Source: Deltaproteobacteria bacterium (lineage in GTDB: Bacteria; Desulfobacterota; Desulfarculia; Adiutricales; Adiutricaceae). From it: a stretch of DNA of 43,889 bases. Below the pieces are notes generated by a model. That model did not search any database. It had not been told where the DNA came from and saw nothing but the letters and a program-made list of their open reading frames with translations. The stretch spans positions 1 to 43,889 of the forward strand of contig JAISFS010000096.1 of NCBI GenBank assembly GCA_031263485.1, given 5' to 3'. A program made the position numbers and the translations under genes. How positions within the stretch are numbered: position 1 is the stretch's first letter; each line of letters starts with the position of its first letter. Shown here piece after piece: positions 7,575 through 16,831 of this stretch.

Positions 7575-9248
7575 GTGCCACGCCCGCCCACAGCGGCGGT
7601 TGCCCCCCGCGCCGCCGAGCCCCGCGAACGCCTTGCGGCCCTGGCGGGAATCCCTGTCCTTGCGGCCCTGGCACTTGTCGGGGCGGCTCCGCTCGCGGCC
7701 CAGCCGCCCGCAGACGCCACCCCCGCCGTAAGCGCGGATGTCGGACGGCCACAAACGCACTCCCCGGAGGCCACCGCCGCCGCTCCCCATCACGGCATCG
7801 ACCCCGATGCCGCCCCGCCCTCTCCCCATGAAGAGGGCGCCGCGGGACTTACCGGCCAAAGAGACAGGACTGTCCAACCCACGTTCGGCGCATTGCCCGG
7901 GGAGACGCCCCGGCCTGCGATGGGGCCGCCTTATCCTCCACGGCCTCTGGCTCCCCAAGCTCCAGCGGCTCCGCAGCCGACTCCCTCATCGCAGCCGTAC
8001 CCATCGGGGACTCCGGCTACCCTGGCTCCTATTGAGGCTCGATCCCCCTCAGCCGGACCGACATCATACCCGTCAGGGTCCCAGGCGATGCCGACCCAGG
8101 CTATGCCGTCCCAGGAGACGCCTGGCCAGGCGGCGCCGCCCGTTCCGGTCGCGCCGGCCTATCCGGCCGTGATTCTCCCCTCCCATCCCCTGGCCGAGCA
8201 ACCGCCTCCATACCCCAGGGCCGTCCACTGGCGCGACCGCCCGGCCCGGGTCGCGCCCTGCCCGCCGCTGGGGGTCCCGACGGGCCCCTTCGGCAGATCC
8301 TGGGAGGGCACGGTCCCCCTGCCCCCGGGCATCCGGGTGCCCGACTCGGGCACGGCGGAGGAGATCCTGGAGGCGTTCCTCAGGATACCCTACCGGAAGG
8401 ACGGGGCCGTCTCCGCTGACGGGAGGCATACGCTGTGGGCAGATCAGACGAGGACCTTCAAGGGCCCGGGGCTCAACTGCAGCGGCTTCATGTCCGCCGC
8501 GACGAGGTTTCTCCTGGGCGTGAACTTCGATCTGGACGAGGTGAGGCGCGACGTGCTCGCGGACTCGCTGCCGGGATCCCCGTTGGGGGAGGACTGGGAC
8601 TTCGGACTCGACGCGGCCCTGAACCTCGCGGGCGAGGGCGCGGCGATCTTCCCCTGGCGGGGGGAGTACGGGAGGACGGAGGACGCGTCGGGCAGGCCCC
8701 TGGGCCTGGGCGCCGACACCGACTCCCCGGCCCTGGAGGAGGCCCTCGCCCGGCTGGCGCCCGGCGGGCTGTACTTCTTCGCGCTGTCCAAGCCGGACCG
8801 CCGCTTCCCGGGGGGCCTCAGCTACTACCACAACGGCATCGCGCTTGCCTCCCCCGACGGCGGCGTCTCCCTGTACCACGCCACGGCGAAGGCGGGCGTC
8901 CACCGCATGCGCCTCGGCACCCCCGCCGGGCTGGCCACGTTCAGGAGGTACTACCCGGCGACCCGCTCCGGCAAGCGCCGGATAGTCTTCATCGAGGCCG
9001 GCCCACCCTCCTGCGGCCCGCCCCCGACGCTCCTGGACGTAGGCGCGCGCCATCCCCCGGGAGCCTTGCCAGGCCCGGAGGGCGCCCCCGGCGCGGCAGG
9101 GCCGCCTCAGTCCGCGCCGCCGCCCGAACCCCCCGGCCGATCCCCCCTGTCCGCGCCTCCCGGGGCACCGCCCAACCCGGCGGCCCCGACGCTCCTGCCG
9201 CCACCGGCAGATCCGGCGACCAGAAGCCAGGCGCCTGCGGCGCCGTAG
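7575..9248 (+). CDS. Secreted NlpC/P60-like cysteine peptidase, proline-rich
   Basis: The 557-residue protein starts with a signal peptide (hydrophobic core AALAGIPVLAALALVGAAPL followed by AAQ, residues 20-43). Residues about 45-250 are a low-complexity Pro/Ala/Ser linker. A globular part at 255-475 contains GLNCSGFMSAATRF, with a probable catalytic Cys302, then YYHNGIAL with His419 and LYHATA with His435. A Cys followed by His on a later strand is the arrangement of NlpC/P60 and related papain-like amidases acting on cell-wall peptides. Some motif details are atypical, so the exact family is unsure. A second proline-rich tail (475-557) may anchor or space the domain in the envelope. The GTG at 7575 follows the zinc-ribbon stop by 14 bases with no clear ribosome binding site, suggesting coupling. 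Confidence 0.75.
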   Translation: MPRPPTAAVAPRAAEPRERLAALAGIPVLAALALVGAAPLAAQPPADATPAVSADVGRPQTHSPEATAAAPHHGIDPDAAPPSPHEEGAAGLTGQRDRTVQPTFGALPGETPRPAMGPPYPPRPLAPQAPAAPQPTPSSQPYPSGTPATLAPIEARSPSAGPTSYPSGSQAMPTQAMPSQETPGQAAPPVPVAPAYPAVILPSHPLAEQPPPYPRAVHWRDRPARVAPCPPLGVPTGPFGRSWEGTVPLPPGIRVPDSGTAEEILEAFLRIPYRKDGAVSADGRHTLWADQTRTFKGPGLNCSGFMSAATRFLLGVNFDLDEVRRDVLADSLPGSPLGEDWDFGLDAALNLAGEGAAIFPWRGEYGRTEDASGRPLGLGADTDSPALEEALARLAPGGLYFFALSKPDRRFPGGLSYYHNGIALASPDGGVSLYHATAKAGVHRMRLGTPAGLATFRRYYPATRSGKRRIVFIEAGPPSCGPPPTLLDVGARHPPGALPGPEGAPGAAGPPQSAPPPEPPGRSPLSAPPGAPPNPAAPTLLPPPADPATRSQAPAAP

Positions 9249-9462
9249 CCTGCCTTCGCCCGGCTCGGGGCGCTGGACGCGCGTCAAAGCCAGTGCCGCC
9301 AGGCGCGAGACGCGGGACGCGCGGCATGGCCCGTCCCGCCAGGCGCGGGACGCGCGGGCCAAAGCGCACCGATGCCCGTCCGTGCCTCAGGGAGGCTTCC
9401 AGGCCCGCCCCGCTACCGCCCGCCGGATCCGACCGGCCTTCGGGCCGCAAGGCCGAAAGTGA

Positions 9463-9491
9463 TAGCCTCAAGGCCGGGTTTGGGCTATAAT
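9463..9491 (+). promoter_or_regulatory. Promoter for glyQS
   Basis: A perfect TATAAT (9486-9491) lies 17 bp after TAGCCT (9463-9468), one base from the TTGCCT -35 seen at coaX and the tRNA. It implies a leader of about 318 bases before glyQ that contains two hairpin-forming repeats. Confidence 0.55.
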
Positions 9492-9519
9492 TGCCTGTCC
9501 TGCACGTCCATAGTTGTTT

Positions 9520-9609
9520 ATCGACACCCCGGCCCACGAAACCTTCCGTCCATAGCAATCATGGTGCGTGCCCAAGGCCGTGATGCGCAAGAATATCGTT
9601 TTCATGATC
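9520..9609 (+). repeat. Dispersed palindromic repeat R1, copy A
   Basis: This is the most diverged left end but otherwise close to the copy at 31468-31556: ATCGACACCCCGGCCCACGAAACC at its start in pieces, GTGCGTGCCCAAGGCCGTGAT in the centre, and TTTTCATGAT at its end. It lies in the predicted glyQS leader. Confidence 0.75.
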
Positions 9610-9675
9610 ATCTCTCCAGACGGGGCCCCGCTGGCGTTCAGGCCGCGAGCCCCGCTCAGGGGCCCGACGCTCTGA

Positions 9676-9715
9676 CGCGGGGCCTTAAGCCGCAGAGGCG
9701 GCTTAAGGCCCCGCG
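9676..9715. repeat. Perfect 18-bp inverted repeat in the glyQS leader
   Basis: CGCGGGGCCTTAAGCCGC (9676-9693) is followed by loop AGAG and its exact complement (9698-9715). No T tract follows, so it is not an ordinary terminator. It would form a very stable RNA hairpin about 100 bases upstream of glyQ. No T-box consensus is visible. Confidence 0.85.
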
Positions 9716-9815
9716 CCGCTAAACCCTTCGTCACGCCCGGGCCCCGGCCTGCCCCGCTTAACCCCTCGACCAGTCCGGACCTAGGTCTGCCCCGCTCCCG
9801 CACCAGGAGATTCCC

Positions 9816-10718
9816 ATGAGCCCCAACGCCCCCTTCTCCTTCCAGGAGGTCATCCTGGCCCTGACCAGGTTCTGGACGGAGAAGGCCTGCCTTATCCACC
9901 AGCCCTACGATACCTTCGTGGGGGCGGGGACATTCCACCCGGCGACCACCCTGAGGAGCCTGGGCCCGGAGCCCTGGCGCACGGCATACGTGCAGCCATC
10001 CCGCAGGCCCACGGACGGGCGCTACGGCGAGAACCCCAACCGCCTCCAGCACTACTACCAGTTCCAGGTCATCCTGAAGCCCTCGCCCCTTAACTCCCAG
10101 GAGATCTACCTGGAGAGCCTGAAGGCCCTGGGCATCGATCCCCTGGACCACGACATCAGGTTCGTGGAGGACAACTGGGAGTCGCCGACCCTGGGCGCCA
10201 ACGGCATCGGCTGGGAGGTCTGGCTGGACGGCATGGAGGTGACGCAGTTCACCTACTTCCAGCAGGTCGGCGGCTTCGAGCTCAAGCCCATCTCGGTGGA
10301 GTTCACCTACGGCCTCGAACGGCTGGCCATGTACCTCCAGGGCGTGGACAACGTCTACGAGCTGGACTGGAACGGGCACGTGCGCTACGGGGACGTCCAC
10401 CACATGGCCGAGGTGGAGTACTCGCGGCACAACTTCGAGCTCGCGGACACGGGCATGCTGAATTCCCTCTTCGACATGTACGAGCGAGAGTCGGAGCGGC
10501 TCTCCGCGGAAGGCCTGGTGCTCCCCGCCTACGACTACTGCCTCATGTGCTCGCACGCCTTCAACCTCCTGGACGCCAGGAGGGCCATCTCGGTCCAGGA
10601 GCGCACGCGCTTCATCGCCCGGGTCAGGAGGCTGGCCGAGGAGTCCTGCGCCCGCTACGTGCGCCAGCGCGAGGAGATGGGGCATCCCCTGATGGGAAGA
10701 TGGGAGGTGACCCTATGA
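9816..10718 (+). CDS. glyQ: Glycyl-tRNA synthetase alpha subunit
   Basis: The 300-residue protein is the class II catalytic subunit of the bacterial alpha2beta2 glycyl-tRNA synthetase, which charges tRNA-Gly with glycine. Family hallmarks are [50 protein letters not shown] (motif 2 region), [12 protein letters not shown] and [13 protein letters not shown], then [13 protein letters not shown] and [13 protein letters not shown] (motif 3). The length is normal. The ATG at 9816 follows AGGAGA at suitable spacing. The stop overlaps the glyS start (ATGA at 10715-10718), so the two subunits are translationally coupled. Expression probably starts at 9486-9491 and crosses two hairpins in the leader. 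Confidence 0.98.
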   Translation: MSPNAPFSFQEVILALTRFWTEKACLIHQPYDTFVGAGTFHPATTLRSLGPEPWRTAYVQPSRRPTDGRYGENPNRLQHYYQFQVILKPSPLNSQEIYLESLKALGIDPLDHDIRFVEDNWESPTLGANGIGWEVWLDGMEVTQFTYFQQVGGFELKPISVEFTYGLERLAMYLQGVDNVYELDWNGHVRYGDVHHMAEVEYSRHNFELADTGMLNSLFDMYERESERLSAEGLVLPAYDYCLMCSHAFNLLDARRAISVQERTRFIARVRRLAEESCARYVRQREEMGHPLMGRWEVTL

Positions 10719-12862
10719 CGGAACCGACTGTCCCCGGGACTTCCGGCGGAGCGGACCGCATCGGCGAGGACGGCGTGAAGGCCGTGGACTATATCCTGGA
10801 ACTCGGGGTGGAGGAGATCCCCGCTGGCTACTTCGGCCAGGCGGTGGAGTACATAAGGGAGCGCCTCGAGCGCGAGCTCAGGGGCGCGAGGCTCCCCTTC
10901 GGGCGCATGGAGATCTGGGGGGGGCCCCGGCGCCTCGCGGTGGGCATCTGGGGGCTCAGGTCCATGCAGCCTGACGTCTCCGAGGAGGTGACGGGGCCGC
11001 CCCTGTCCTCGGCCTTCGACGCCAACGGGAACCCCACCAAGGCGGCCGCCGGCTTCGCCAAGGGCCAGGGCGTCCCGGTGTCCGAGATCTACACCCTCCA
11101 GACCCCCAAAGGCCCTTACCTCGCGGTCACCCGCAAGCTCACGGGCAGGCCCTGCGGGGAAATCCTGGCGCAGATCGTGCCCGCGCTCCTGGGGTCGCTC
11201 CCCTTCCCCAAGTCCATGCGCTGGGGCGCGGGGGAGTTCAGCTTCGTGAGGCCCGTGCACTGGCTGCTGTCGGTGCTGGACGGGGAGGTGCTCGGGATGG
11301 AGTTCGCGGGCGCCAAGGCGGGCAGGGTGAGCTACGGCCACCGCTTCCTTTCCCCGGGCGCGGTGGTCATCGCCGGTCCGGGCGAGTACGCGGCGAGGCT
11401 CGCCGAGGCCCACGTGCTGGCGGGCTTCGAGGAGCGCCGCCGGGCCGTCCTGGACGAGATAAAGAAGGCCACGGGGGGGCTGGCCAGCGACCTGGCGGCC
11501 GATCTGGACCCGGAACTCGTGGACGAGGTGGCGAACCTGGTCGAGGAGCCCGCGGCCGTGATGGGCGGCTTCGACTCGCAGTTCCTGGATCTTCCCCTGG
11601 TCGTCTCCGCCACCGCCATGAAGGAGCACCAGCGCTACTTCCCGGTCCTGGACAACCAGGGCCGCCAGGCGCCCTCGTTCGTCGCGGTGAACAACACCCG
11701 GGCGAGGGACATGGACACCGTGCGCCGCGGCCACGAGCGGGTGCTCCGAGCGCGCCTGGAGGACGCCAGGTTCTACTACCTGGATGACCGGAAGACGTCC
11801 CTCGCGAGCCGGGCGGAGGGCCTGGACTCCGTGGTATTCCACCGCAAGCTGGGCTCCTACGCCAGGAAGGTCGAACGCGTGACCCGGCTCGCGGTCGAGA
11901 TCGCCCAGGAATGCGCCCCCGAGGCCAGGGACACGGCCGCGCGGGCGGCCGCCCTGTGCAAGTGCGACCTGCTGACCGGGGTCGTGAAGGAGTTCCCGAG
12001 CCTCCAGGGGGTGATGGGCCGCGAGTACGCGCTCGCGGACGGCGAGCCCAGGGAGGTGGCCGATGCCATAGCCGAGCACTACCTGCCCGTGCGCTCCGGG
12101 GGGGAGCTCCCCGCCACCTCCGCGGGGGCGGTCCTGGCCGTCGCCGACAAGATAGACACCGTCTGCGGCTGCTTTTTCGTGAACGAGGCCCCCACCGGCG
12201 CCGCCGACCCCTTCGCGCTTCGCCGCCAGGCCCTGGGCGCCATCCAGATAGTCCTTGACCGCGGGTGGCGGATGTCGTTCGAGCCTTACGTGGACCGTGC
12301 CCTGGCATCCTTCGGCGCCCCCGACAAGGGCAGGAGCGCGAAGGAGATCCGGACGCAGATCCTCGACTTCCTCAACACGAGGCTCAAGACGCATATCCTG
12401 GCCCAGGGGGTCTCAGCGGACGGCGCCGAGGCGGTGCTGTCCCTCCACGGCACCTTCCCGCTCGCCTCGGTGCAGCGGGCCGTGGCCCTGGAGGCCCTGA
12501 AGCGCCGGGAAGGCTTCAGGGACCTGGCCCAGACCTTCAAGAGGGTGGTGAACATCATCCGGAAGTTCGGCGGCCGCGAGATCCCCCTCAGCCCGGGAAG
12601 CCTCACGCAGGACGCGGAGAGGCGCCTCCTGGAAGCGGTCTCCGCCCTGGACTCCGAGTCCGGGCGCTACCTGGCCGACGGGGACTTCGCGGGGCTCCTG
12701 GAGCGCATCGCCTCCCTGAAGGCGCCCGTGGACGCGTTCTTCGAGGGGGTGCTGGTGGACGACCCCGACCCTGACCTCAAGACGGCCCGGGTGGCCCTCT
12801 TGAACCAGACCGCCTCGCTCTTCGAGCTCGTGGCCGACTTCTCCAGGATCTCGACCGCGTGA
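10715..12862 (+). CDS. glyS: Glycyl-tRNA synthetase beta subunit
   Basis: The 715-residue beta subunit pairs with GlyQ and provides tRNA recognition; it contains an HD-like domain and a C-terminal anticodon-binding (DALR-type) region. Family hallmarks are [14 protein letters not shown] near residue 26, [85 protein letters not shown] and [13 protein letters not shown]. The start is taken as the ATG at 10715 after GGAGGTG, giving the usual coupled overlap with glyQ. The first 20 residues are not conserved, so initiation at a later codon is possible. No terminator is evident downstream. Confidence 0.97.
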   Translation: MTEPTVPGTSGGADRIGEDGVKAVDYILELGVEEIPAGYFGQAVEYIRERLERELRGARLPFGRMEIWGGPRRLAVGIWGLRSMQPDVSEEVTGPPLSSAFDANGNPTKAAAGFAKGQGVPVSEIYTLQTPKGPYLAVTRKLTGRPCGEILAQIVPALLGSLPFPKSMRWGAGEFSFVRPVHWLLSVLDGEVLGMEFAGAKAGRVSYGHRFLSPGAVVIAGPGEYAARLAEAHVLAGFEERRRAVLDEIKKATGGLASDLAADLDPELVDEVANLVEEPAAVMGGFDSQFLDLPLVVSATAMKEHQRYFPVLDNQGRQAPSFVAVNNTRARDMDTVRRGHERVLRARLEDARFYYLDDRKTSLASRAEGLDSVVFHRKLGSYARKVERVTRLAVEIAQECAPEARDTAARAAALCKCDLLTGVVKEFPSLQGVMGREYALADGEPREVADAIAEHYLPVRSGGELPATSAGAVLAVADKIDTVCGCFFVNEAPTGAADPFALRRQALGAIQIVLDRGWRMSFEPYVDRALASFGAPDKGRSAKEIRTQILDFLNTRLKTHILAQGVSADGAEAVLSLHGTFPLASVQRAVALEALKRREGFRDLAQTFKRVVNIIRKFGGREIPLSPGSLTQDAERRLLEAVSALDSESGRYLADGDFAGLLERIASLKAPVDAFFEGVLVDDPDPDLKTARVALLNQTASLFELVADFSRISTA

Positions 12863-12895
12863 CATGCGCCGACAGGGCCGAAGCCGCCTTGCATG

Positions 12896-12967
12896 AAGCG
12901 GAAGCCTGGCATGAGGCGATCGCCTGGCGTGAAACGGAAGCCAGCCGTTAAGCGGAGCAAGCCCTGA
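12896..12967. repeat. Degenerate 18-bp tandem repeat after glyS
   Basis: About four units related to AAGCGGAAGCCTGGCATG follow each other (12896, 12914, 12932, 12950). They have diverged more than the other arrays in the window. Confidence 0.6.
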
Positions 12968-13444
12968 AATTGAAACCAGGCATGAAGTGGCCGCAAGCCC
13001 TGGAGCATCGCCTTCCCAGGTGCCAACGCCCACTCCCTATGAGCCTGTAGCATAAAGGGTTTTGATGAAGAGCGCACGAATAAATGTGGCAGACAAGAGG
13101 TATCCGTTCCGCAACTGATAGACTCTTGGCAATGCTGTCGCGATTTATGCGACAGACTCCCATACGTTCAAGTCGATCGCTGTCACCCCGCATCTGAAAC
13201 GATTTTCTAAAAACGCAACTTTATGGGCTTCCATAGATTTCTATGCCCAAGAAACCGCATCATGACAGCGTAATCATCATCCCCGTCCCTGACCGTCAGA
13301 AACTGCGGTGTCACGGAAGGCTCCTGCCAGACAGATCGCGCCGGAGGTCGCCCCTGCCGCGCCCGCCAGCGATCATAAGTCGGTGCCCCGTTGCTCGGCG
13401 GCCCCCTCCCAACGGAGGCAGGTCGCAGGACCGCCAGCTCGCCT
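12968..13444. other. Gap with repeats, no gene
   Basis: This gap holds repeat R2 copy b and a fragment resembling the right end of repeat R1 at 13238-13266 (ATGCCCAAGAAACCGCATC). No coding region is supported. Confidence 0.5.
13077..13156. repeat. Dispersed repeat family R2, copy b
   Basis: This copy matches 453-529 over most of its length. It ends in the hairpin CTGTCGC, GATTTAT, GCGACAG (13135-13155 region). Confidence 0.6.
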
Positions 13445-13460
13445 TTGAGTTGCAACTCAA
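13445..13460. promoter_or_regulatory. 16-bp perfect palindrome, possible operator
   Basis: TTGAGTTGCAACTCAA is a perfect palindrome about 21 bp upstream of the -35 box of the coiled-coil gene, a plausible regulator site. Confidence 0.4.
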
Positions 13461-13481
13461 CATTTTATCCTCTCTGACTTT

Positions 13482-13510
13482 TTGACCTTTGTCGGCATCT
13501 CCAGTAAAAT
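13482..13510 (+). promoter_or_regulatory. Strong sigma70-type promoter for coiled-coil gene
   Basis: TTGACC (13482-13487), a 17-bp spacer and TAAAAT (13505-13510). Its start point near 13517 excludes the ATG at 13511 as the translation start and favours the one at 13535. Confidence 0.75.
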
Positions 13511-13534
13511 ATGGAAAGGGAGAGGTCAGCACCT

Positions 13535-13996
13535 ATGTCCGACCAATTACAGGAAACTCAGGATGTCCAGCAGGATTCCCGCATACCGTTGACACCGGCC
13601 CCACCACCGGGATTCTACACGGCCTTCGAGATGGAACTGGCCGTCAGGATGGGTAAACTTGAGGCGGGGGTGACCAAAATCAAGGAAGATGTCATCGGCA
13701 TCGTCACAAAAATAGAAAGGGGATTTAGTAACTTTACAGCCGAACTGAGCAACCAAAAATCCGAACTCGTTGGCCAAAAAGTCGAAATGGCCAGAATAAA
13801 AACCGAATTGGCCGGCCAAAAAGCCGAAATGGCCGGAATGAAAACCGAAATAGCCGACCAAAAAGCCGAAATGGCCGGAATAAAAACCGAAATGGCCGGA
13901 ATGAAAACCGAAATGGCCGGAATGAAAACCGAAATGGCCGGGATAAAAACCGAATTGGCCGGCCAAAAAGCCGAAATGGACGGGATAAAAAACTGA
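13535..13996 (+). CDS. Heptad-repeat coiled-coil protein
   Basis: The 153-residue protein starts MSDQLQETQD behind GGGAGAGG and the promoter at 13482-13510. Residues 1-60 are unique (including GFYTAFEMELAVRMGKLEAG). From about residue 75 it is a tandem of seven-residue units of the type AEMAGMKTE and AELAGQK, encoded by 21-bp near-identical repeats, giving an uninterrupted coiled coil. The protein has no signal peptide or membrane segment. At the end a six-A run (about 13985-13990) precedes the TGA. Dropping one A would extend the frame as TELGNVKKGIGYVWKAMSTT, which continues the repeat pattern, so the present stop may result from a single-base change or from slippage. The codon usage is A-rich, unlike the neighbours. 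The function is unknown; such proteins vary in repeat number. Confidence 0.75.
   Translation: MSDQLQETQDVQQDSRIPLTPAPPPGFYTAFEMELAVRMGKLEAGVTKIKEDVIGIVTKIERGFSNFTAELSNQKSELVGQKVEMARIKTELAGQKAEMAGMKTEIADQKAEMAGIKTEMAGMKTEMAGMKTEMAGIKTELAGQKAEMDGIKN
13740..13990. repeat. 21-bp coding repeat (seven-residue units)
   Basis: About twelve in-frame 21-bp units related to GAAATGGCCGGAATGAAAAC. Several are identical, so copy number probably changes readily. Confidence 0.85.
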
Positions 13997-14130
13997 ACTG
14001 GGCAACGTCAAGAAAGGCATCGGGTATGTCTGGAAAGCAATGTCAACAACTTAAGAAGAACCGCGTCTGGCAAATAGCTGATATCATTGACGAAAATATC
14101 TGAGAAACAGTCGATTTATGCCTTAAGCTG

Positions 14131-14427
14131 TTGACCTTGGTCTGGAAAGTGCTTGTATTTTTCACGGCGGCCTTGATCGCCTTGGTCGGCCTTCTTTTCT
14201 CGCAACTAGCCGAGGTCATTGAGCAACAAAGCAAGCTTGTTTCACAACAAGGCCAGATCGTTGCGCAACAAGGCCAGATCGTTGCGCAACAAGGCAAGAT
14301 CGTTGCGCAACAAGGCAAGATCGTTGCGCAACAAGGCAAGATTGACCGGATCCTGAGGGCGGTGGAATCGCTTCAGTCAGAAACGGCTCAGGCGGCACCT
14401 GCCTTGGCGGTGACTCCTGCCTTGTAA
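14131..14427 (+). CDS. Membrane-anchored heptad-repeat protein
   Basis: The 98-residue frame begins with a membrane helix (VWKVLVFFTAALIALVGLLF, residues 4-23). It continues as a coiled coil built from the seven-residue unit IVAQQGK repeated about five times (residues 33-70), and ends in a short unique tail with ILRAVESLQSE. The start is uncertain: TTG at 14131 is the first start codon after an in-frame stop and has no clear ribosome binding site; GTG at 14149 is an alternative. It follows the other coiled-coil gene by 134 bases and shares its repeat style, so the two may be parts of one ancestral gene or a pair. An outside or cytoplasmic orientation cannot be decided. Confidence 0.6.
   Translation: MTLVWKVLVFFTAALIALVGLLFSQLAEVIEQQSKLVSQQGQIVAQQGQIVAQQGKIVAQQGKIVAQQGKIDRILRAVESLQSETAQAAPALAVTPAL
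14230..14345. repeat. 21-bp coding repeat with internal palindrome
   Basis: The unit GTTGCGCAACAAGGCAAGATC occurs about five times. Each unit contains the palindrome GTTGCGCAAC, so the array could also form hairpins or bind a dimeric protein. Confidence 0.85.
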
Positions 14428-15090
14428 GACTCCTACCCTCCTGTGGATACATCTTCCCCGGGCAATCCCGGAAGCGACCCGACAGGAGCCTCAGGAACGG
14501 AAGACACCTTGGAGCGCTGACCGGAACCTCGGCCCCGATGCCTTCTTAATGGGCCGACCCCAGGTCCGGAGGAACTGCCTGGCCTGTTGAGAGAGCGCGA
14601 CCGCGAAAGTTGCGTACAGCCTGTCTTTCGGCCCCCCCCGCGCGGACATCGCCCAACTGAAGCCAGCACAGGATGCCTCAGAGGAGAAACAGAAGGCCAA
14701 CTCCTTCGTGCCGCAGGCCTTTAGCTACGGCTCCAGGCGGTATACCGCAGACCCTAACCGACCGCGGTCAAGTCCGCCTTGAAGGACGCCGTCAGACGCA
14801 ATCAGCTCCGATGCCCTCGCCGGGGTCAGGGCATCATATTCAGACAAGGCTAAGGCGGCTTAACAAATTCCGCCAGTGCCGCCGCCACCGGCCCGTCAGG
14901 CCGAGGGGGAAAACGGTAGGAGGCGCGAGGAGTCGGCTGAATCCCGGCCCTGGCTCAGAGAATTGTTCGGATCGCTTTATGCGAATGTATCCGGACAATC
15001 ACGCCAAACGATATGCTTATCAAATGCTATACGCCATATGCCATTGCTATACGCTACATTCATCACGCAACTAATCGCGTATCATTATGA
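14428..15090. other. Gap with a possible gene fragment
   Basis: One plus-strand frame at about 14597-14790 has protein-like content (ATAKVAYSLSFGPP, EEKQKANSFVPQAFSYGSRR) but neither start nor recognisable family. The rest shows nothing. Confidence 0.35.
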
Positions 15091-15287
15091 ATGACGGAAC
15101 CGTAATAAGTCGGAACGGCAATATGGGGCAGGCAACACCCCCTGGTCACTGACCTCAGGGTGGCTGAAGGGTAAGTAAAACGTACCAGTTATAGGGGCAT
15201 GACAGCCCATCTGTCCTGATTGGACAGCCGCCGCCCCTTCCGGCTCTTCATCATGAATCTCTCGCCGACTTATTACGGTGGCGTCAT
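15091..15287. mobile_element. MITE-like element, 197 bp, 23-bp inverted repeats
   Basis: The left end (15091-15113) starts ATGACGGAACCGTAATAAG and the right end (15265-15287) is its complement at 21 of 23 positions. There is no internal gene. Flanks are TATGA on the left and GAATA on the right, so the target duplication is not clear. Confidence 0.7.
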
Positions 15288-15499
15288 GAATAAGACTCCA
15301 TAACGCCACGAGTCGCGTACTGTAATGTGCCAACGCTTTGCCCGACCGGAGCCCGCATCGCGCACGGTAACTTTCCGGCACCGAGCCCCGCTCATTTCCG
15401 GAGAACGCGGTGCGCGATGACTGCCCGTGTCACCGCGCATCGTGCGCCGCCGCGTCTGGCCAGCCGTAATACGGATCCACGACCGGGGGCACAGTCGGA

Positions 15500-16831
15500 T
15501 CAGATGAGCATCTCCACGGGAAAGCCCTCGGGGATCTCCAGGGTCGGCCCCCGCCCGGGGAACTCCAGCATGCCGCCCTCGGCGTACAGCGAGAGCCTGC
15601 CGCGCTCGCCGTAGTACCACGGCGAGCAGCGCTCCCCGTGGCCGAAGGGGGCGTTCATGACGGCGGGGACGCCGGCCGCTCCGGCGCAGTCCTCAAGGAT
15701 CGCGCGGATCTCCTTCGGGTCTCCGCAGTTTACGAACTCCCCGAACACGATCCCCGCCGCGCCCTTGAAGGCCCGGCGGAGCGCGAGCGAGGTGAGGAGG
15801 CGGTCGATCGCGTAGGGCTGCTCGTTCACGTCCTCCAGAAGCACCAGCGAGCCTTCCGTGCCGGGGCAGTAGGGAGATCCCCAGAGGCCCGCGAAGACCG
15901 TGAGGTTGCCGCCCGTGAGCGGCCCGCTGGCCACGCCCGGCACGAGCACGTCCTGCCCCCCGAACCCCCAGGGCCGCTCGTCCTCGCCTTTCATGGCGGA
16001 TATGGCCCGTGACGCCTCTTCGGGATGGATCCGCGCGTACGTGGTGAGGTTGGGGGCATGCCAGCCCCCCGTCCCCGTGGCCTTCAGCCTCGCCAGGTGC
16101 AGGGCCGTCACGTCCGAGAAGCCGATTATCGGCTTGTTGCGGGGGAAGACGTGCCAGAACGGGGTCAGATCCTTCAGGAGCCTCATGGCCCCGAAGCCGC
16201 CCCGCACGGCCAGGAGCTCGGAAACGCCCGGGTTGTCCATCATCTCCAGTACGCCCATGAGCCTCGTCTCGTCCGTGCCGGCCAGATACGCCCGGCCCGA
16301 GCCGGGCGAGCCGTCCCGTGGCGGTCCCGCGGTCCTGGGCGGAGGCCCAGCGGCGGCGGCGACACGGGTAGCGCCGGGCGCTCCCGCAACCGCCGACACG
16401 GCGTCCCGCGGCACCGCAGCACCCATCGCCTCGATCCCTATGTCTCTCGCTTCCTCCGCCACCGCCCCGGCAGACGGCGGACAGCCCGCAACGCCTGGAG
16501 TACCGCCCGCCGCGGAGGCGGCGGCCCCGGGGACATACGGGGTATCGGGGTCGGGCGCCCTCTCGGGGACGTCCAGGTCGCGGTCGCAGTGGGGGCACAG
16601 GCCCAAAAGCTCCTCGCCCGTGACTGGGATGCCGGGGTCCAGGGCCTCGGGATCCGCGACCGTGGCGGCCGGAACGTAGCTGGACCCGATCCCCAAGGCG
16701 TTCAGGACGGCCTGGCCCTGGAGGGCGGCCCGCGCCGCCGCGGGCCCCGAGGGCCCGAAGAGGCCCATGACGCAGCGGGGCTTCAGGAACACCGGGCGGA
16801 AGGGGACGTATCTACCACTTTTTCTCGTCAT
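15500..16831 (-). CDS. LD-carboxypeptidase (S66 family) with a large insert
   Basis: The 443-residue protein matches muramoyltetrapeptide (LD-) carboxypeptidases, which remove the terminal D-Ala from cytosolic murein tetrapeptides during recycling. The Ser-Glu-His triad is present: GFSDVT (Ser239), LLEDVNE (Glu333) and APFGHG (His398). AVRGGFGAMRLLKDL is the family's RGGYG-type motif. The usual N-terminus GPSGP is at 26-30. Between it and AYLAGTDETRL (181-191), about 110 residues (roughly 70-180) are not part of the family. They are Ala/Pro/Gly-rich but start with a CPHC pair (Cys79, Cys82). The ATG at 16831 overlaps the coaX stop by 20 bases, so the two genes form an operon. A later ATG at 16768 is possible but would cut into the first strand. 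Confidence 0.9.
   Translation of the reverse strand: MTRKSGRYVPFRPVFLKPRCVMGLFGPSGPAAARAALQGQAVLNALGIGSSYVPAATVADPEALDPGIPVTGEELLGLCPHCDRDLDVPERAPDPDTPYVPGAAASAAGGTPGVAGCPPSAGAVAEEARDIGIEAMGAAVPRDAVSAVAGAPGATRVAAAAGPPPRTAGPPRDGSPGSGRAYLAGTDETRLMGVLEMMDNPGVSELLAVRGGFGAMRLLKDLTPFWHVFPRNKPIIGFSDVTALHLARLKATGTGGWHAPNLTTYARIHPEEASRAISAMKGEDERPWGFGGQDVLVPGVASGPLTGGNLTVFAGLWGSPYCPGTEGSLVLLEDVNEQPYAIDRLLTSLALRRAFKGAAGIVFGEFVNCGDPKEIRAILEDCAGAAGVPAVMNAPFGHGERCSPWYYGERGRLSLYAEGGMLEFPGRGPTLEIPEGFPVEMLI

Noticed and set aside
9492..9815. A T-box riboswitch in front of glyQ
   Set aside because: No T-box sequence and no terminator/antiterminator pair can be seen; only generic hairpins.
10655..12394. A 579-codon minus-strand frame opposite glyS
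   Set aside because: Same reason; glyS is conserved along its full length on the plus strand.
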